DNA from: Candidatus Omnitrophota bacterium
GTDB lineage: Bacteria > Omnitrophota > Omnitrophia > Omnitrophales > JACQLI01
Direction of reading: 5' to 3'
Length of the DNA: 51,847 bases
NCBI GenBank assembly: GCA_016179745.1
Contig: JACPCP010000023.1
Location: forward strand, 1-51,847
The notes below the pieces were generated by a model that saw only the letters and a program-made list of their open reading frames with translations, had not been told where the DNA came from and did not search any database. The position numbers and the translations under genes were made by a program. Of this stretch, positions 42,401-48,932 are shown piece by piece; within the stretch, counting starts at the first letter, position 1; the number at the start of each line of letters is the position of its first letter.

Positions 42401-44832
42401 AGGTCGAAAAAGTGCTGCGGTCGGCTTACGGGGTTGGGATTAAAGAGGTTGCAAAGGAGATCGAAAATTCAGTTGTTGAGAGAATGGAATTGCCCAGAGG
42501 CAGTCTTTGGCGTTACGGGACCCCTTCCTATGCGGGTTGGTGGAATGAAACCCTCTCCCTTCCCGGGTTTACAATTCCTCTTCTTGACCACAGTATTTAC
42601 TACCATATGCCAGAGATGGTTCGCTGGCTTCGGGGACTCTACACAGAAATCAGAAAAGGACGGTCCAGGGACCTCCTCTTGAATCCACGGTTTGGTCATC
42701 TCAGCAAAGCCGACAGTCCGAGATGGCATCGGAAGTTCGGCCTCGAGCGATGGACTGCCTTCGTCCACAACTTTGCGATGCTTGCCCAAATGAAAAAAGC
42801 CGAGAGGAAATCCGAGCCCTCCAAAGCTCGCTCCGAGCTTAGGAGTCAGGAGATTCAAGCGAGTGTTCGTCAGGTAGAAGAGAAATTTCACGCCATGATT
42901 GCGGGATTAAAGGATGGGTCAAAGAGACCCCCCGCGCGAAGCGCTGACTCAGGCGAATCGCCTCGCAAAGCAGGGGAAACCGCCCAAGAAGAAACTCCTC
43001 CCGAGGCAGAACCTTTGGAGGTAGGGCGTTTGAAGGAAAAAGGGTGGAGCCTCATTCAAACGGCGATTCCTCAGGCCAAGTTTGTGGGAGACGTTAGTGC
43101 CCCGTATTCGTATTGGTTAGAGCTCGCGAAAAAACGAGATTCTTTCAGACTCGATACCCCTCTCTTCTATCGGTTTATTCGCGGAGTCGGCTTCGGAGAG
43201 AAGAGGATCCCGTTCGAGTTTCTGGCTTTTCTTAAGGAGCTAGGGGCTTACCCGACGGATCCTCATCTATCTGCCTTGAGAGAATTGATCCGGGGAATGA
43301 TCTTTGCCTGGTATCCGAATTTAGAAGAGGAGATTTTCGCGCTGACCCTCAATACTGCAAGAATAGAAGAGAGGATTCACCAGCAAGAATTTCAGTTGGA
43401 AGAGCATTACCATAAATTTGGTCTTCATGACCCGCCGTACGATCCAGAGGACGGTCCGGTTAAGTTCGATCTTCTGGAGATATTAGAATTTTTCGCTGAC
43501 GGCTTCCTAAGCAAGATCGACTGGTTAAGGGTCGCGTCGATTCTTGCGGCAAAACCGTTTGCGATTGAGTTTAGTAACGAAACCAAGGATTTTCTGAAAG
43601 GAAATTTTGTGAGTCAGTATGGAGATAGACTTGGCGCGATCAATCCCGAAAAGCTCGAGGTCAGGGTCTACAATAATCAGCGAATCACCTACCCGGCTCC
43701 CGGTGTCGAGTTTTCTGAAGAGATTACTAATAACCAAGTGTGGATTGTGCTTCCTGGCCTCCTGGGCGAGATTCATCTGGCCCGTCTCGGGACCGGTTTC
43801 ATCCGGGGGGATCGGCAAGGGGTTTGGCACGTCGACTGGAGTCGAATGGAATTTCCGATTCAGTCCGAAAGAAGATATTCCCCGGGCATGGCCCTTGCGA
43901 ATAAACCTTATGCCACACTCTCTTGGAAAGAGGTCGGCAACGAAGGGATTTTTGTGAGAAACCCTTCGGACGAAAAAGAATCCCTTGTTGGTTTCCCCTT
44001 CAAGGTCCCAGGAGAAGAAGTCCAGCTTGCGATCTTCTCCCTGGGCCCCGAAGGGAAAAGGAATAATCCCAGGCCGATTGCGAGTCTGAGAACAGGAAAT
44101 CATTTTGTCCACGGTTCTCGTGGGGCATCGTGGAATCGGGAACCACGTGTCTCTATTTCTTTCCAAAATCGGGGCCCTTCCGGAATCCATATAGAGCACT
44201 CACGCGTCCCGGATGAAAAACAGGTTTTCTTCCAGGCGCTTTTTTCAGAAGGGCCCAAATCTATTCGTGCAGAAACTCGAGAAGCGAAGATGCGCAAGCC
44301 CATTCGGGTTTCCAAATTGATTGAGAGGTTCTCGGCGCCCGCTCGGGCGATCCTGGATGCTCGGGAGCTTGAGTTCCTGGATCCGGAACAGCTTGACGAG
44401 CTTCTTGTTTTACTCAAGCGTCATCGTGATTTCGATCTTTACCTCTACAATGTTCAAAAGGCGAGTCTGGCTTCGGGCCGGGCGGGGGAGCTCGTCCGCT
44501 TGAAACAGGTCCATCAAAGGGGGGAGGTCACCCTAGAAGAGGCGCTCCGAAATTTGGACCTTGGACGAAAGAAAGTCGTCTTCCATCTTTCGAGGCAGTT
44601 TGTTCCTCGTTTGGCAGAAATCGAGAAATGGCGGGCTCGGGCCCTCTTCGTCAATTATGAGCAGGCAGGGGTCTTGAGCTGGTTCCTTTACCGAACGGAA
44701 CTTGGGAGGAGAGGGAACGATCTTGATGAGTTCTTTGTCGGGATCGACGGCCGGTGGGCCGTCTCTCACGGGCTTCTGGAGACTTTTGTTGCCGATCTCA
44801 GAGAGGATTTGGCCATTGCCTGGTCCGCTTAA
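33463..44832 (+). CDS. Giant multidomain protein (3789 aa) with signal peptide, SNF2 helicase, MTase-like and triplicated modules
   Basis: Residues 1-36: Sec-type signal (KKLCRR, then FFVSLCFILLETVG, ending FAS). 50-440: domain with LIFIQDAHDSLEAQENIGKL and VYEEGYEGP, a family I recall from Omnitrophota, superficially like TraB/ChaN hydrolase folds. 505-610 and 632-740: two similar HTH-like modules (HAGMVSHWF at 543, HPGMVTHWL at 676). 1030-1480: SNF2 ATPase with GHEMGLGKT (1058), GDEVHH (about 1159) and AIGRVRRKGQ (about 1434). 1560-1750: methyltransferase-like (VDFSPSMLELGK, VGGYVLFW). 1906-1956: very charged linker. 2222-2376, 2440-2860 and 3190-3597: three related modules. RSExR linkers start at residues 476, 742, 2110, 2384 and 3123. 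No stop or frameshift in 11.4 kb. An exported protein should not need an ATP-driven DNA translocase; that contradiction is unexplained. Confidence 0.85.
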   Translation: MKPDSKKLCRRGTAFFVSLCFILLETVGNFSPLFASEGMRDPAISIPRRFGEIDEFRPGRSGKTLIFIQDAHDSLEAQENIGKLVTHLVEREGVKTVYEEGYEGPVPTDPYFGFIRNPGLKRKVSFFLMDKLRIGGAEYAHINRKKDFRLIGADSLAWHKENLRWFRRMSARRKETERDLETLGSGIRRLEDRFFPRPLKEWIKLKERFTKNELSFAEYLKRLGAFTPSSGDYPAIERVLRASEGPAFVEKLKALRPKQLLEEMEAMENDFAARVLSGEREKELFQYHQSLSLLKRLAELKITREEYGAVRGTLKDFRTEALARFLAKNLKEPVVLSKGWERNLKNALRFYETALERDDAVSVRLEEFLKDPLEKRAALVFGGFHKEKILEIARQKEISCFVVTPRMTEPSLKHQRYYEQLMSGFRYPFERPGNLHLAARPQTFFARALVTGRAEARRQIRELARTLEGKGKKAPRSELRGGGKRAVTREEIKALIAPLAQGVSPKLNFLTSLEKVMELRKITQQEMADYVTPHIKKRRGRAHAGMVSHWFRHKRISGEYALRAARKTLGDFYPGEPDEKLLARMAGNPNWTKEELTQAFPAWKGKRQMRQRAKKTGVPSVVLPLTEIHEILNAVRGIELSPVECFFVSFGLFQWKLEERGVPVTTEVARFVGSPHPGMVTHWLRRESLSRQNARLVAEYFLGTAFPDDTRDELVLRMIAQPDLTSRDLKEIFPVWAGKKTRSELRKAPTPAAARWLTNPDETDWDQVSQSRKRFLVNALLRATRKLPTDLLRLPGPHAYWETPLPALAGINLGRLFQHYDEERKALGYERISTTQYLLHDLGFLYEGRAETEQRLLLAGEIEKDERIRFREISKKIGLAHWLLLFETNQAALFYLLAKQYPEFSRAQEGLLALISEEFLELKNEETRPFFFEDLEKMEQSFQEFQDPELQEIIAGQIRNRIYRTIVERARKQGREGVAKRAIESAIGYFEKQAEGPNFPESARPVYHSVADAYRQLEKADYQGLLEKKDDKGSLLELELFQLEGIDFALKNGNIILGHEMGLGKTPLALAIVQAQKAGRVVIIAPNTLKEEWERQIRIWIGKDERVRVIDGNNRKALHQIEEAKANARFIVINYDKIRDPEIVKALNDWGPDVKIGDEVHHIKEPNALQSGGTQALKKKGVGYLQVRAKRSLNLSGTSIINEVEDLWTVLHDIDPAAFPSLEHFRENFSKDPLSLARLTLLLGKRYFIRRTAEEVLDDVPKKNGVEFIPVRLDPEQQKEYEKELAGYLAKARKNILAAQEKLRQIVLDLGYALKGEREFLHRRPPKLAEAVRIAKLKIDRGEKVTIFSRYNHVIERLKEMLAQELGEEAVSFISSGHTTDERAERVKEFQENAGKKVFLSTYDLGGEGLTLTSANHVIFTDLPYTKAKLEQAIGRVRRKGQEKEVFVYALVAPGTIDDQVVEILRRKETVFDQVINAMLAAQGLEEHLGARRVDRALRQASLAERVREALSFAYGRSLKGDIPGARKYWEELAAAYSESIDRLAAFPIAQALFLYLLRLHDEKMLNLSESKRWLFAPSGPSTDIRALADLWMKNDKIRERFRDAGFDLRELLFTEVDFSPSMLELGKSFLTGKLGLSSRQRVLDLTEGELPREAYDFVDSSELWGFSEEESAVNKKGVNHRTWVTGKLVEAAKVGGYVLFWAHNKGIPAETKQFLENYFGLQLINPEVDGIDSEELPEEIRRRLEKFSFILAKKTKHLEMTPEYLRSLPKGRLKFISGRTAASHLAERGLFEKGEGGAHSTSLTQFLLHGDVRPVRGWRGIMTRETERDAVLLKLTQKLQLFLGKGPDSEGIQEINRIVFEILKQVPTPALIVSLTRMIEYFTKQDPAWDHYHSFLEGIVQKLAGGNGKEKKRKAGKKREKNWEGPRKPKGDGLEGEKEKKRGPREETEEGLSGGLTDDQHLLQLFKENGFQFRVSPDYIPGGLQLDGEEKIFWVDPYLVTDGGLSPKELLQVLNLLTHRYLLAVLKQKPGSPAQEDPDVVDRASLSLVWQRFKLLRKANRDLKILESLDPMNSEDIFWFFINLRSLTEEDIQGVVEGTQPVPEWFRQRSEVRQGHGTGGESANVRLRVNRVVDQIRDALAALREKDPVDLAPLSDPALIGDFFKRHGKKFPGLDQGRLIVQSSGYPVVVEPWDPEEKTERRELAWLVNKEGEDGRSRKDWVINWSEVELPGPPGRYENGGRVSKAHVPYESNRGWTDVPYSRFYKEGALLQRTQGPEKRFLIVPESDQGRKVVRFLVFTLDPEGRRSVRPVAFWEELQGQRIDGKGFYFSHRILTFSGMTIGLGNPDWKHDAVFFSTDLDGRPEKLEIFVPKFVPEETDNPRSEVRDAALPMTERVSQVLERVRTAIHQLQAKPAQPAAAGQPSGDRPGTPEGHLIRKARKELLAVIEDSFGSLEEKKYWKTKLRQKNYGALIQSPFFPSFVRNVSSNYLDSTHEELVKLLEELQKNQESEESMALRQLIQIVLFAWYPDLEEEMDAPKINAGRLSRGIEKERHKESTYRGEELHFSDEKPGEFGLFHPEDFGRRVRIENADPLRFASMLAATGHALGDESARSGLAPGSVQWLKDNFWTQYGNRLEGIRPEDLEVRLRRFRVRKELGRKEEFVTRDEIQVIWLKPEESGPQTPPAGRLEVEIARLGTGFRRGDLQGRWHLDWSHATFPVPKGKYAAGKSLGEGDRVTLSWDDLQKDGILVKDPNYPQQGLHILPLKIGGEEKQIAIFNVDGEGRRIEAKPAAVLKQGESVLTQGGVFGSRWGVNVFDRTVIQHLGPDGIKVEHHSWDYNDTRWMDFKFFFRAHFSKAVPGKKDLLKKFDALEGLLKEAQGLEHLQRIGRSQTLRGRIERILKDARSHLEAGDPFRAARTLWQIGDDAASLKEVEERGGKEILVGIRSLVKNLKEASIKPEWQQAAGRMGRKAVREEEVEKVLRSAYGVGIKEVAKEIENSVVERMELPRGSLWRYGTPSYAGWWNETLSLPGFTIPLLDHSIYYHMPEMVRWLRGLYTEIRKGRSRDLLLNPRFGHLSKADSPRWHRKFGLERWTAFVHNFAMLAQMKKAERKSEPSKARSELRSQEIQASVRQVEEKFHAMIAGLKDGSKRPPARSADSGESPRKAGETAQEETPPEAEPLEVGRLKEKGWSLIQTAIPQAKFVGDVSAPYSYWLELAKKRDSFRLDTPLFYRFIRGVGFGEKRIPFEFLAFLKELGAYPTDPHLSALRELIRGMIFAWYPNLEEEIFALTLNTARIEERIHQQEFQLEEHYHKFGLHDPPYDPEDGPVKFDLLEILEFFADGFLSKIDWLRVASILAAKPFAIEFSNETKDFLKGNFVSQYGDRLGAINPEKLEVRVYNNQRITYPAPGVEFSEEITNNQVWIVLPGLLGEIHLARLGTGFIRGDRQGVWHVDWSRMEFPIQSERRYSPGMALANKPYATLSWKEVGNEGIFVRNPSDEKESLVGFPFKVPGEEVQLAIFSLGPEGKRNNPRPIASLRTGNHFVHGSRGASWNREPRVSISFQNRGPSGIHIEHSRVPDEKQVFFQALFSEGPKSIRAETREAKMRKPIRVSKLIERFSAPARAILDARELEFLDPEQLDELLVLLKRHRDFDLYLYNVQKASLASGRAGELVRLKQVHQRGEVTLEEALRNLDLGRKKVVFHLSRQFVPRLAEIEKWRARALFVNYEQAGVLSWFLYRTELGRRGNDLDEFFVGIDGRWAVSHGLLETFVADLREDLAIAWSA

Positions 44833-45659
44833 TTTCTTCCGTCGAGGCGGAGCCAGCTTTCTTCCTTAAACTCAGGCAGGCGGTCGAGATCCGCCGGCTC
44901 AAGGTTCAGCACGTCTTTCGCCTCGAAGGGAAACTCCACGCAGCCGTAGATTCCGAGAATTTCACGCCCCCCTGCTACAAACACGTTGGGAAACCGACGG
45001 CCGTCTCTCAAAGTCACTGTTACAAGGTGCCCCGCAAGCGGACCTTTCTTAATGGTCGGCGGGATTTTTTTCAGGACCCGGACCAGAGGGTCTGCTAAAA
45101 CTCTTTTTGCGGGATCGACATAAACGGTTCTGGATCTCGGCGTCTGATTTTCATTTTCCTCCCGACGCCTCCGGGCATTTTCGTAGGCCCGGTCCACCTT
45201 TTGATACATCACGACAATCAGGGGGACGAGGGCAATCATCCACGTCCCGAAGACGGAGAAGATCCAGAATCTGGCGTTGGCCGTCTCGTGGATCGTTTTT
45301 CCCTCCCGGGCGAGAAACCACGTCCAGAACCCGGCCGAGGCAAAAAAAGCGGCGATCGTCAGGGCGATCCAGCCGATCCACCAGGTCACATGGGTTTCAT
45401 CCTGGCGGCTCATCCGGTTCCAGTAGCGTTCCTTGGCCCGGATAATGGGGATCATGGTCACGAGCCAGCTTCCAAAGACGGCGCCGGCCCAGAGAATCGT
45501 TTGCGGGGTCCCCTCAATCTCGCCGAAAAAATTGCCGAGGAACCACGTCCAGAAAGCGGCCGAGAGGATAAAAGAGCCGATCGCAATCACGATCCAGAGG
45601 AGCCACCAGAAAAACCCGCCCTTGGGCTTCGGGGGCGGGAATGTCGTTTGGTTTTTCAT
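44829..45659 (-). CDS. Internally duplicated four-helix membrane protein
   Basis: 276 aa. Two homologous halves: WWLLWIVIAIGSFILSAAFW, then TWFLGNFF and FGSWLVTMIPI; and WWIGWIALTIAAFFASAGFW, then TWFLAREG and FGTWMIALVPL. Each half contributes two membrane helices. A cytoplasmic coiled stretch (YENARRRREENENQ) and a C-terminal domain of about 100 residues follow (VTVTLRDGRRFPNVFVAGGREILG). Family not recognised. Convergent with the giant gene; the two stops overlap as TTAA. A GGGGACAGGCACC-type repeat lies upstream (45708-45724). Confidence 0.7.
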   Translation of the reverse strand: MKNQTTFPPPKPKGGFFWWLLWIVIAIGSFILSAAFWTWFLGNFFGEIEGTPQTILWAGAVFGSWLVTMIPIIRAKERYWNRMSRQDETHVTWWIGWIALTIAAFFASAGFWTWFLAREGKTIHETANARFWIFSVFGTWMIALVPLIVVMYQKVDRAYENARRRREENENQTPRSRTVYVDPAKRVLADPLVRVLKKIPPTIKKGPLAGHLVTVTLRDGRRFPNVFVAGGREILGIYGCVEFPFEAKDVLNLEPADLDRLPEFKEESWLRLDGRN

Positions 45660-45707
45660 GGCGAGGGTGCTATTCTATCGGCCAATCCTATCGATTGCAA
45701 CGAAGGG

Positions 45708-45724
45708 AAAAGGTGCCTGTCCCC
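45708..45724. repeat. AAGGTGCCTGTCCCC dispersed repeat word
   Basis: Reverse complement of the start of the coxC repeat at 19578; located in the divergent region between the membrane protein and pepA. Confidence 0.55.
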
Positions 45725-45800
45725 TTTACTTCCTTGCGGGAAACGTTTACCCTAGTGAAGTTTTGAACCCCCGCTCTCGAATCATGGAGGAAAAGAAATA

Positions 45801-47309
45801 ATGAAAATCAATCTGGTTTCCCTCTCAGAAAAACGCCGCCCCGCCGACCTGCTCCTTGCCGGAGCCTTTGAGGGCGTCAAATCCTTGAATCTTCTCCGCT
45901 CCCTCGAGCCGGAATTTGCCCGGACGGCGGAGCAGGCTCTCAAGACGAAGCGCTTCAGCGGAAAAAAAGGGGAAAGCCTGAGTTCTTTGAGTCAAGGAGT
46001 CCGGGAGGCGGCTGAAATTTATTTGACCGGGCTCGGAGCCGTGGACAAATTCAACCGGGCCTCGCTTGCGAAGACGATTGCCAGCCTCATCCGATTGGCC
46101 CGGTGCCGGAAGGCGAAGCGGGTGCGGCTCCTTTTTGAGAGTTTCCTCGGAGGGAAAATTCAAGCCGCCCCGGCCGCAGGGATTTTTGCCGAGGCCGGTG
46201 TCCTGGCCAGTTACACCTTTGACAAATACAAAACGAAGAAGGAGAAGGACGACGGAAAATTTTCGGGGCCGGAAGTTTTGGAAATTCTCGTCACGAAAAA
46301 AGGGGCGGAGAAAAATCTTGGGCAAAATATTCAAGAAGCCCAAATCATTGCTGAAGGCACGCTCCGGGCTCGAAACCTTGTCAATGAGCCGGGCAATGTG
46401 ATCAATCCCCAGACCCTCGTGGCGGAGGCCCGAAAGCTTGCCCGTGAGAAAGGACTTCGCCTGACTGTCCTCGGCCCCGCTGACCTGAAGCGCCTTCAAA
46501 TGGGCGGCATCCTCGGCGTGAATCAGGGTTCCAAAATTCCGCCCGCTTTGATCATTCTGGAATACGGCGCCTCCCACAAATCCAAAGGAACGGTTTGTCT
46601 GGTCGGGAAAGGCGTCACCTTCGACACGGGCGGAATTTCAATCAAGCCCTCAAACGATATGGAGAAGATGAAATACGACAAGGCCGGCGCCTGCACTGTA
46701 ATTGCCACAATGGGGGTTGTGAGAGATCTCAAGCTTCCCCTTCACGTGGTGGGGTTGGCGCCTGCGGTCGAGAACATGCCGAGCGAAAATCCCCAGCGGC
46801 CGGGCGATATCATCCGGATGTCCAACGGAAAGACCGTGGAGGTCATCAATACGGATGCCGAAGGCCGGCTCATCCTGGGCGACGCCCTGGCCTACGCCGC
46901 CAAATACAAGCCGAAGGCCGTGATTGACCTGGCGACCTTGACCGGAATGTGCGTCTACACCTTCAGTGATCAGGCGATTGGTCTCATGGGAAATAATGAT
47001 TCCCTCCTCGCCCAAATCAAAAAAGCGGGGGAAGAGACCGGAGAACGGTGCTGGGAGCTTCCGCTTTGGGACGAATACGGCGAAATGATCAAGGGACACC
47101 ATTCGGACCTTCTCAATACCGGCGGAAAATATGCCGGCACAATCACCGCAGCGATGTTCCTGAAGGAATTTATCCCTCCGAAAACCGCCTGGGCCCATCT
47201 CGACATTGCAGGAACGGCGTGGTGCGATAAACCCCGGGCCGATTGTCCACAGGGGGCCACGGGCGTGGGCGTCAGGCTTCTGGCGCATCTTCTCAAAAAT
47301 TGGAAATAA
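45801..47309 (+). CDS. pepA: Leucyl aminopeptidase (M17 family)
   Basis: 502 aa cytosolic hexameric metallopeptidase releasing N-terminal residues. ATG 45801 behind GGAGG (about 45785). The N-terminal macro-like domain (1-170) is followed by the catalytic domain: LVGKGVTFDTGGISIKPS (Lys and first Asp), MKYDKAGA, the signature NTDAEGRLILGDAL and the end GATGVGVRLLAHLL. Both zinc-ligand sets look intact. Some M17 proteins double as DNA-binding regulators; nothing here tests that. Confidence 0.95.
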   Translation: MKINLVSLSEKRRPADLLLAGAFEGVKSLNLLRSLEPEFARTAEQALKTKRFSGKKGESLSSLSQGVREAAEIYLTGLGAVDKFNRASLAKTIASLIRLARCRKAKRVRLLFESFLGGKIQAAPAAGIFAEAGVLASYTFDKYKTKKEKDDGKFSGPEVLEILVTKKGAEKNLGQNIQEAQIIAEGTLRARNLVNEPGNVINPQTLVAEARKLAREKGLRLTVLGPADLKRLQMGGILGVNQGSKIPPALIILEYGASHKSKGTVCLVGKGVTFDTGGISIKPSNDMEKMKYDKAGACTVIATMGVVRDLKLPLHVVGLAPAVENMPSENPQRPGDIIRMSNGKTVEVINTDAEGRLILGDALAYAAKYKPKAVIDLATLTGMCVYTFSDQAIGLMGNNDSLLAQIKKAGEETGERCWELPLWDEYGEMIKGHHSDLLNTGGKYAGTITAAMFLKEFIPPKTAWAHLDIAGTAWCDKPRADCPQGATGVGVRLLAHLLKNWK

Positions 47310-47347
47310 GATTCGAAGCCGCCGGGCCTTCTTCCCGCCCCTGACCG

Positions 47348-48004
47348 ATGCCTTCAAAGCGAAAACCAGCAGCCAAAAAATTCAAGCTGCCCCGGGAAGT
47401 GGCCGTCTTTCCGCTCCCCAACGTGATTCTCTTTCCCCGGGTGGAGCTGCCGCTCTATATCTTTGAGGCCCGATACCGGCAAATGCTGGCCCAGGCCCTG
47501 GCCGGAAATAAGTTCATCGCCGTCTCGCTGCTCCAAAAAGGCTGGGAGGCCGAAAAGGAACCTTATCCCATTCATCCGATCGTCGGCGTGGGTCTCCTCA
47601 AGGCGGTGGTCCAGAATGCGGACGGGACCTCGCACGTTCTTTTGAAGGGGATGGAGCGGGCGAGGATCGTGAACTATCTTCAGATGGAACCCTTCCGGGT
47701 TGCCCGGATCCGCCCCGTTCCGGACAAAGTGGAGGACCGCCGGGAGCTCCGTGAGATGGGCCGGACCCTTCGGGAGCTTTTCATTCAAAAACTCAAACTG
47801 GCCAGCGAGAAGCCGGCCGAAGAATTTACCCTGCCGAAGGAACTCGAGGACCCCATTGCCCTTTCGCATTTTGTCAGTTTCACGGCCCACACCGACCCCT
47901 ACCTCAAGCAGGATATCCTGGAGACGACGAATGCCAATTGCCGGGTCAAGCATTTGATCTCCCTCCTCGAGGAGGAAATTTTTCCGACGGGGACGCAAAA
48001 CTAA
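47348..48004 (+). CDS. Stand-alone LON substrate-binding domain protein
   Basis: 218 aa matching only the N-terminal (LAN) domain of Lon protease: FPLPNVILFPRVELPLYIFEARYRQM, then VGVGLLKAVVQNADGTSHVLLKGMERARI, and a helical end (DILETTNANCRVKHLISLLEEE). No ATPase or protease domain follows. Short proteins of this type are thought to bind substrates or regulate Lon. A basic KRKPAAKKFK N terminus precedes the domain. Its stop overlaps the next start (TAATG). Confidence 0.88.
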   Translation: MPSKRKPAAKKFKLPREVAVFPLPNVILFPRVELPLYIFEARYRQMLAQALAGNKFIAVSLLQKGWEAEKEPYPIHPIVGVGLLKAVVQNADGTSHVLLKGMERARIVNYLQMEPFRVARIRPVPDKVEDRRELREMGRTLRELFIQKLKLASEKPAEEFTLPKELEDPIALSHFVSFTAHTDPYLKQDILETTNANCRVKHLISLLEEEIFPTGTQN

Positions 48005-48579
48005 TGGGCGGCAGCCGGGCCGGGCTCATTTCAAAAATTCAGACGGTTTGCCGGGACCTTTTCCTGTCGGGCCTCATTGATTCCCATTCGGGGAATGTCA
48101 GTGTGCGCCGGGGGAAAAACATTTTGATTAAAAAAACGGGCGCCCAGCTTCGCCATTTTTCAAAAAGCGACTTCGTGGAATTCCCGCTCAAGGCCCTTTC
48201 TCATCCCGGCGTCTCCTCCGACTACCTGACTCACCGGAAGATTTATCTCGAGGTCCCCCAGGCCCAGGCGGTCCTTCACGCCCATCCGCCCACGGCCGTG
48301 GCGCTGTCTCTATTTCTGAACGAAATAAAGACCGTTGACCTCGAGGGGCATTATTATCTGCCCTGCATTCCGGTCGTTTCAGTGAATTACAAGACTTACG
48401 CCGAGGAAACCCGCAGGAAGCTTCCCGAGGTCCTCCGAAAATACCCGGTGGCCATTGTCCGGGGCCACGGCACCTTCGCCCACGGGAAAGACCTCGACGA
48501 GGCCCTCCAATGGACCACCCTGGTTGAGCAAGTCTCCAAGATCTATTTCCTCTCCCGCCTTTACAAAAAAATCTCCTGA
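48004..48579 (+). CDS. Class II aldolase/adducin family protein
   Basis: 191 aa from ATG 48004. SGLIDSHSGNVSVRRG is the phosphate/substrate loop, AVLHAHPPTAVAL holds the H-x-H zinc pair and VRGHGTFAHG the third histidine. Family members cleave sugar-phosphates (fuculose, ribulose) or dehydrate methylthioribulose phosphate; substrate not decidable. Translationally coupled to the LON-domain gene, an unusual partner. Confidence 0.85.
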   Translation: MGGSRAGLISKIQTVCRDLFLSGLIDSHSGNVSVRRGKNILIKKTGAQLRHFSKSDFVEFPLKALSHPGVSSDYLTHRKIYLEVPQAQAVLHAHPPTAVALSLFLNEIKTVDLEGHYYLPCIPVVSVNYKTYAEETRRKLPEVLRKYPVAIVRGHGTFAHGKDLDEALQWTTLVEQVSKIYFLSRLYKKIS

Positions 48580-48587
48580 GTTTTCTG

Positions 48588-48615
48588 TTGCGGTGGAATT
48601 GATTCGCAGTATAAT
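48588..48615 (+). promoter_or_regulatory. Promoter for the riboswitch-TonB receptor transcript
   Basis: TTGCGG at 48588-48593, 16-bp spacer, TATAAT at 48610-48615. The start would be near 48622, about 22 nt before the aptamer. Confidence 0.7.
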
Positions 48616-48644
48616 CCTGCTCACGCATTTTGATCTTTGTCACT

Positions 48645-48879
48645 GAACAGGCGCCCACAAGGGCTTAATAGGGAAGAGAGAGGGAAGGCAATTCTTAATT
48701 GCCTTTCCCGGCTCCACGGTCCCGCCGCTGTCGGCAAGAAGAAGAGCGAAAAGCCACTTTCTTCTTCGCCCGCTTTGCGGGCTTCGAAGGAATTGAATTC
48801 CTGCGAAGCTCAGCTTCGGAGCGAAGCAGAAGGGAAGGCGATCGCAATGAGGCTTGCCAGTCAGAAGACCTGCCTGTTC
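48645..48879 (+). ncRNA. Cobalamin riboswitch (B12 box aptamer)
   Basis: P1 is perfect: GAACAGGC (48645-48652) with GCCTGTTC (48872-48879). In order: AGGGCTTAATAGGGAAG, a GGCAATT/AATTGCC hairpin, CGCCGCTGT, AGCCACT, a peripheral region with several GC hairpins, then GGGAAGGCGATCGCAATGA and GCCAGTCAGAAGACCTGCC, the B12 box. These are the conserved landmarks of adenosylcobalamin-type aptamers. A GTCCGC/GCGGAC hairpin (48888-48907) between aptamer and start may be the expression platform; there is no U-run, so translational control is likelier. Confidence 0.9.
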
Positions 48880-48932
48880 TGAACTTCGTCCGCTAAGGTT
48901 CTTGGCGGACCTTCTCCGAGAGAGGGAAGAAA

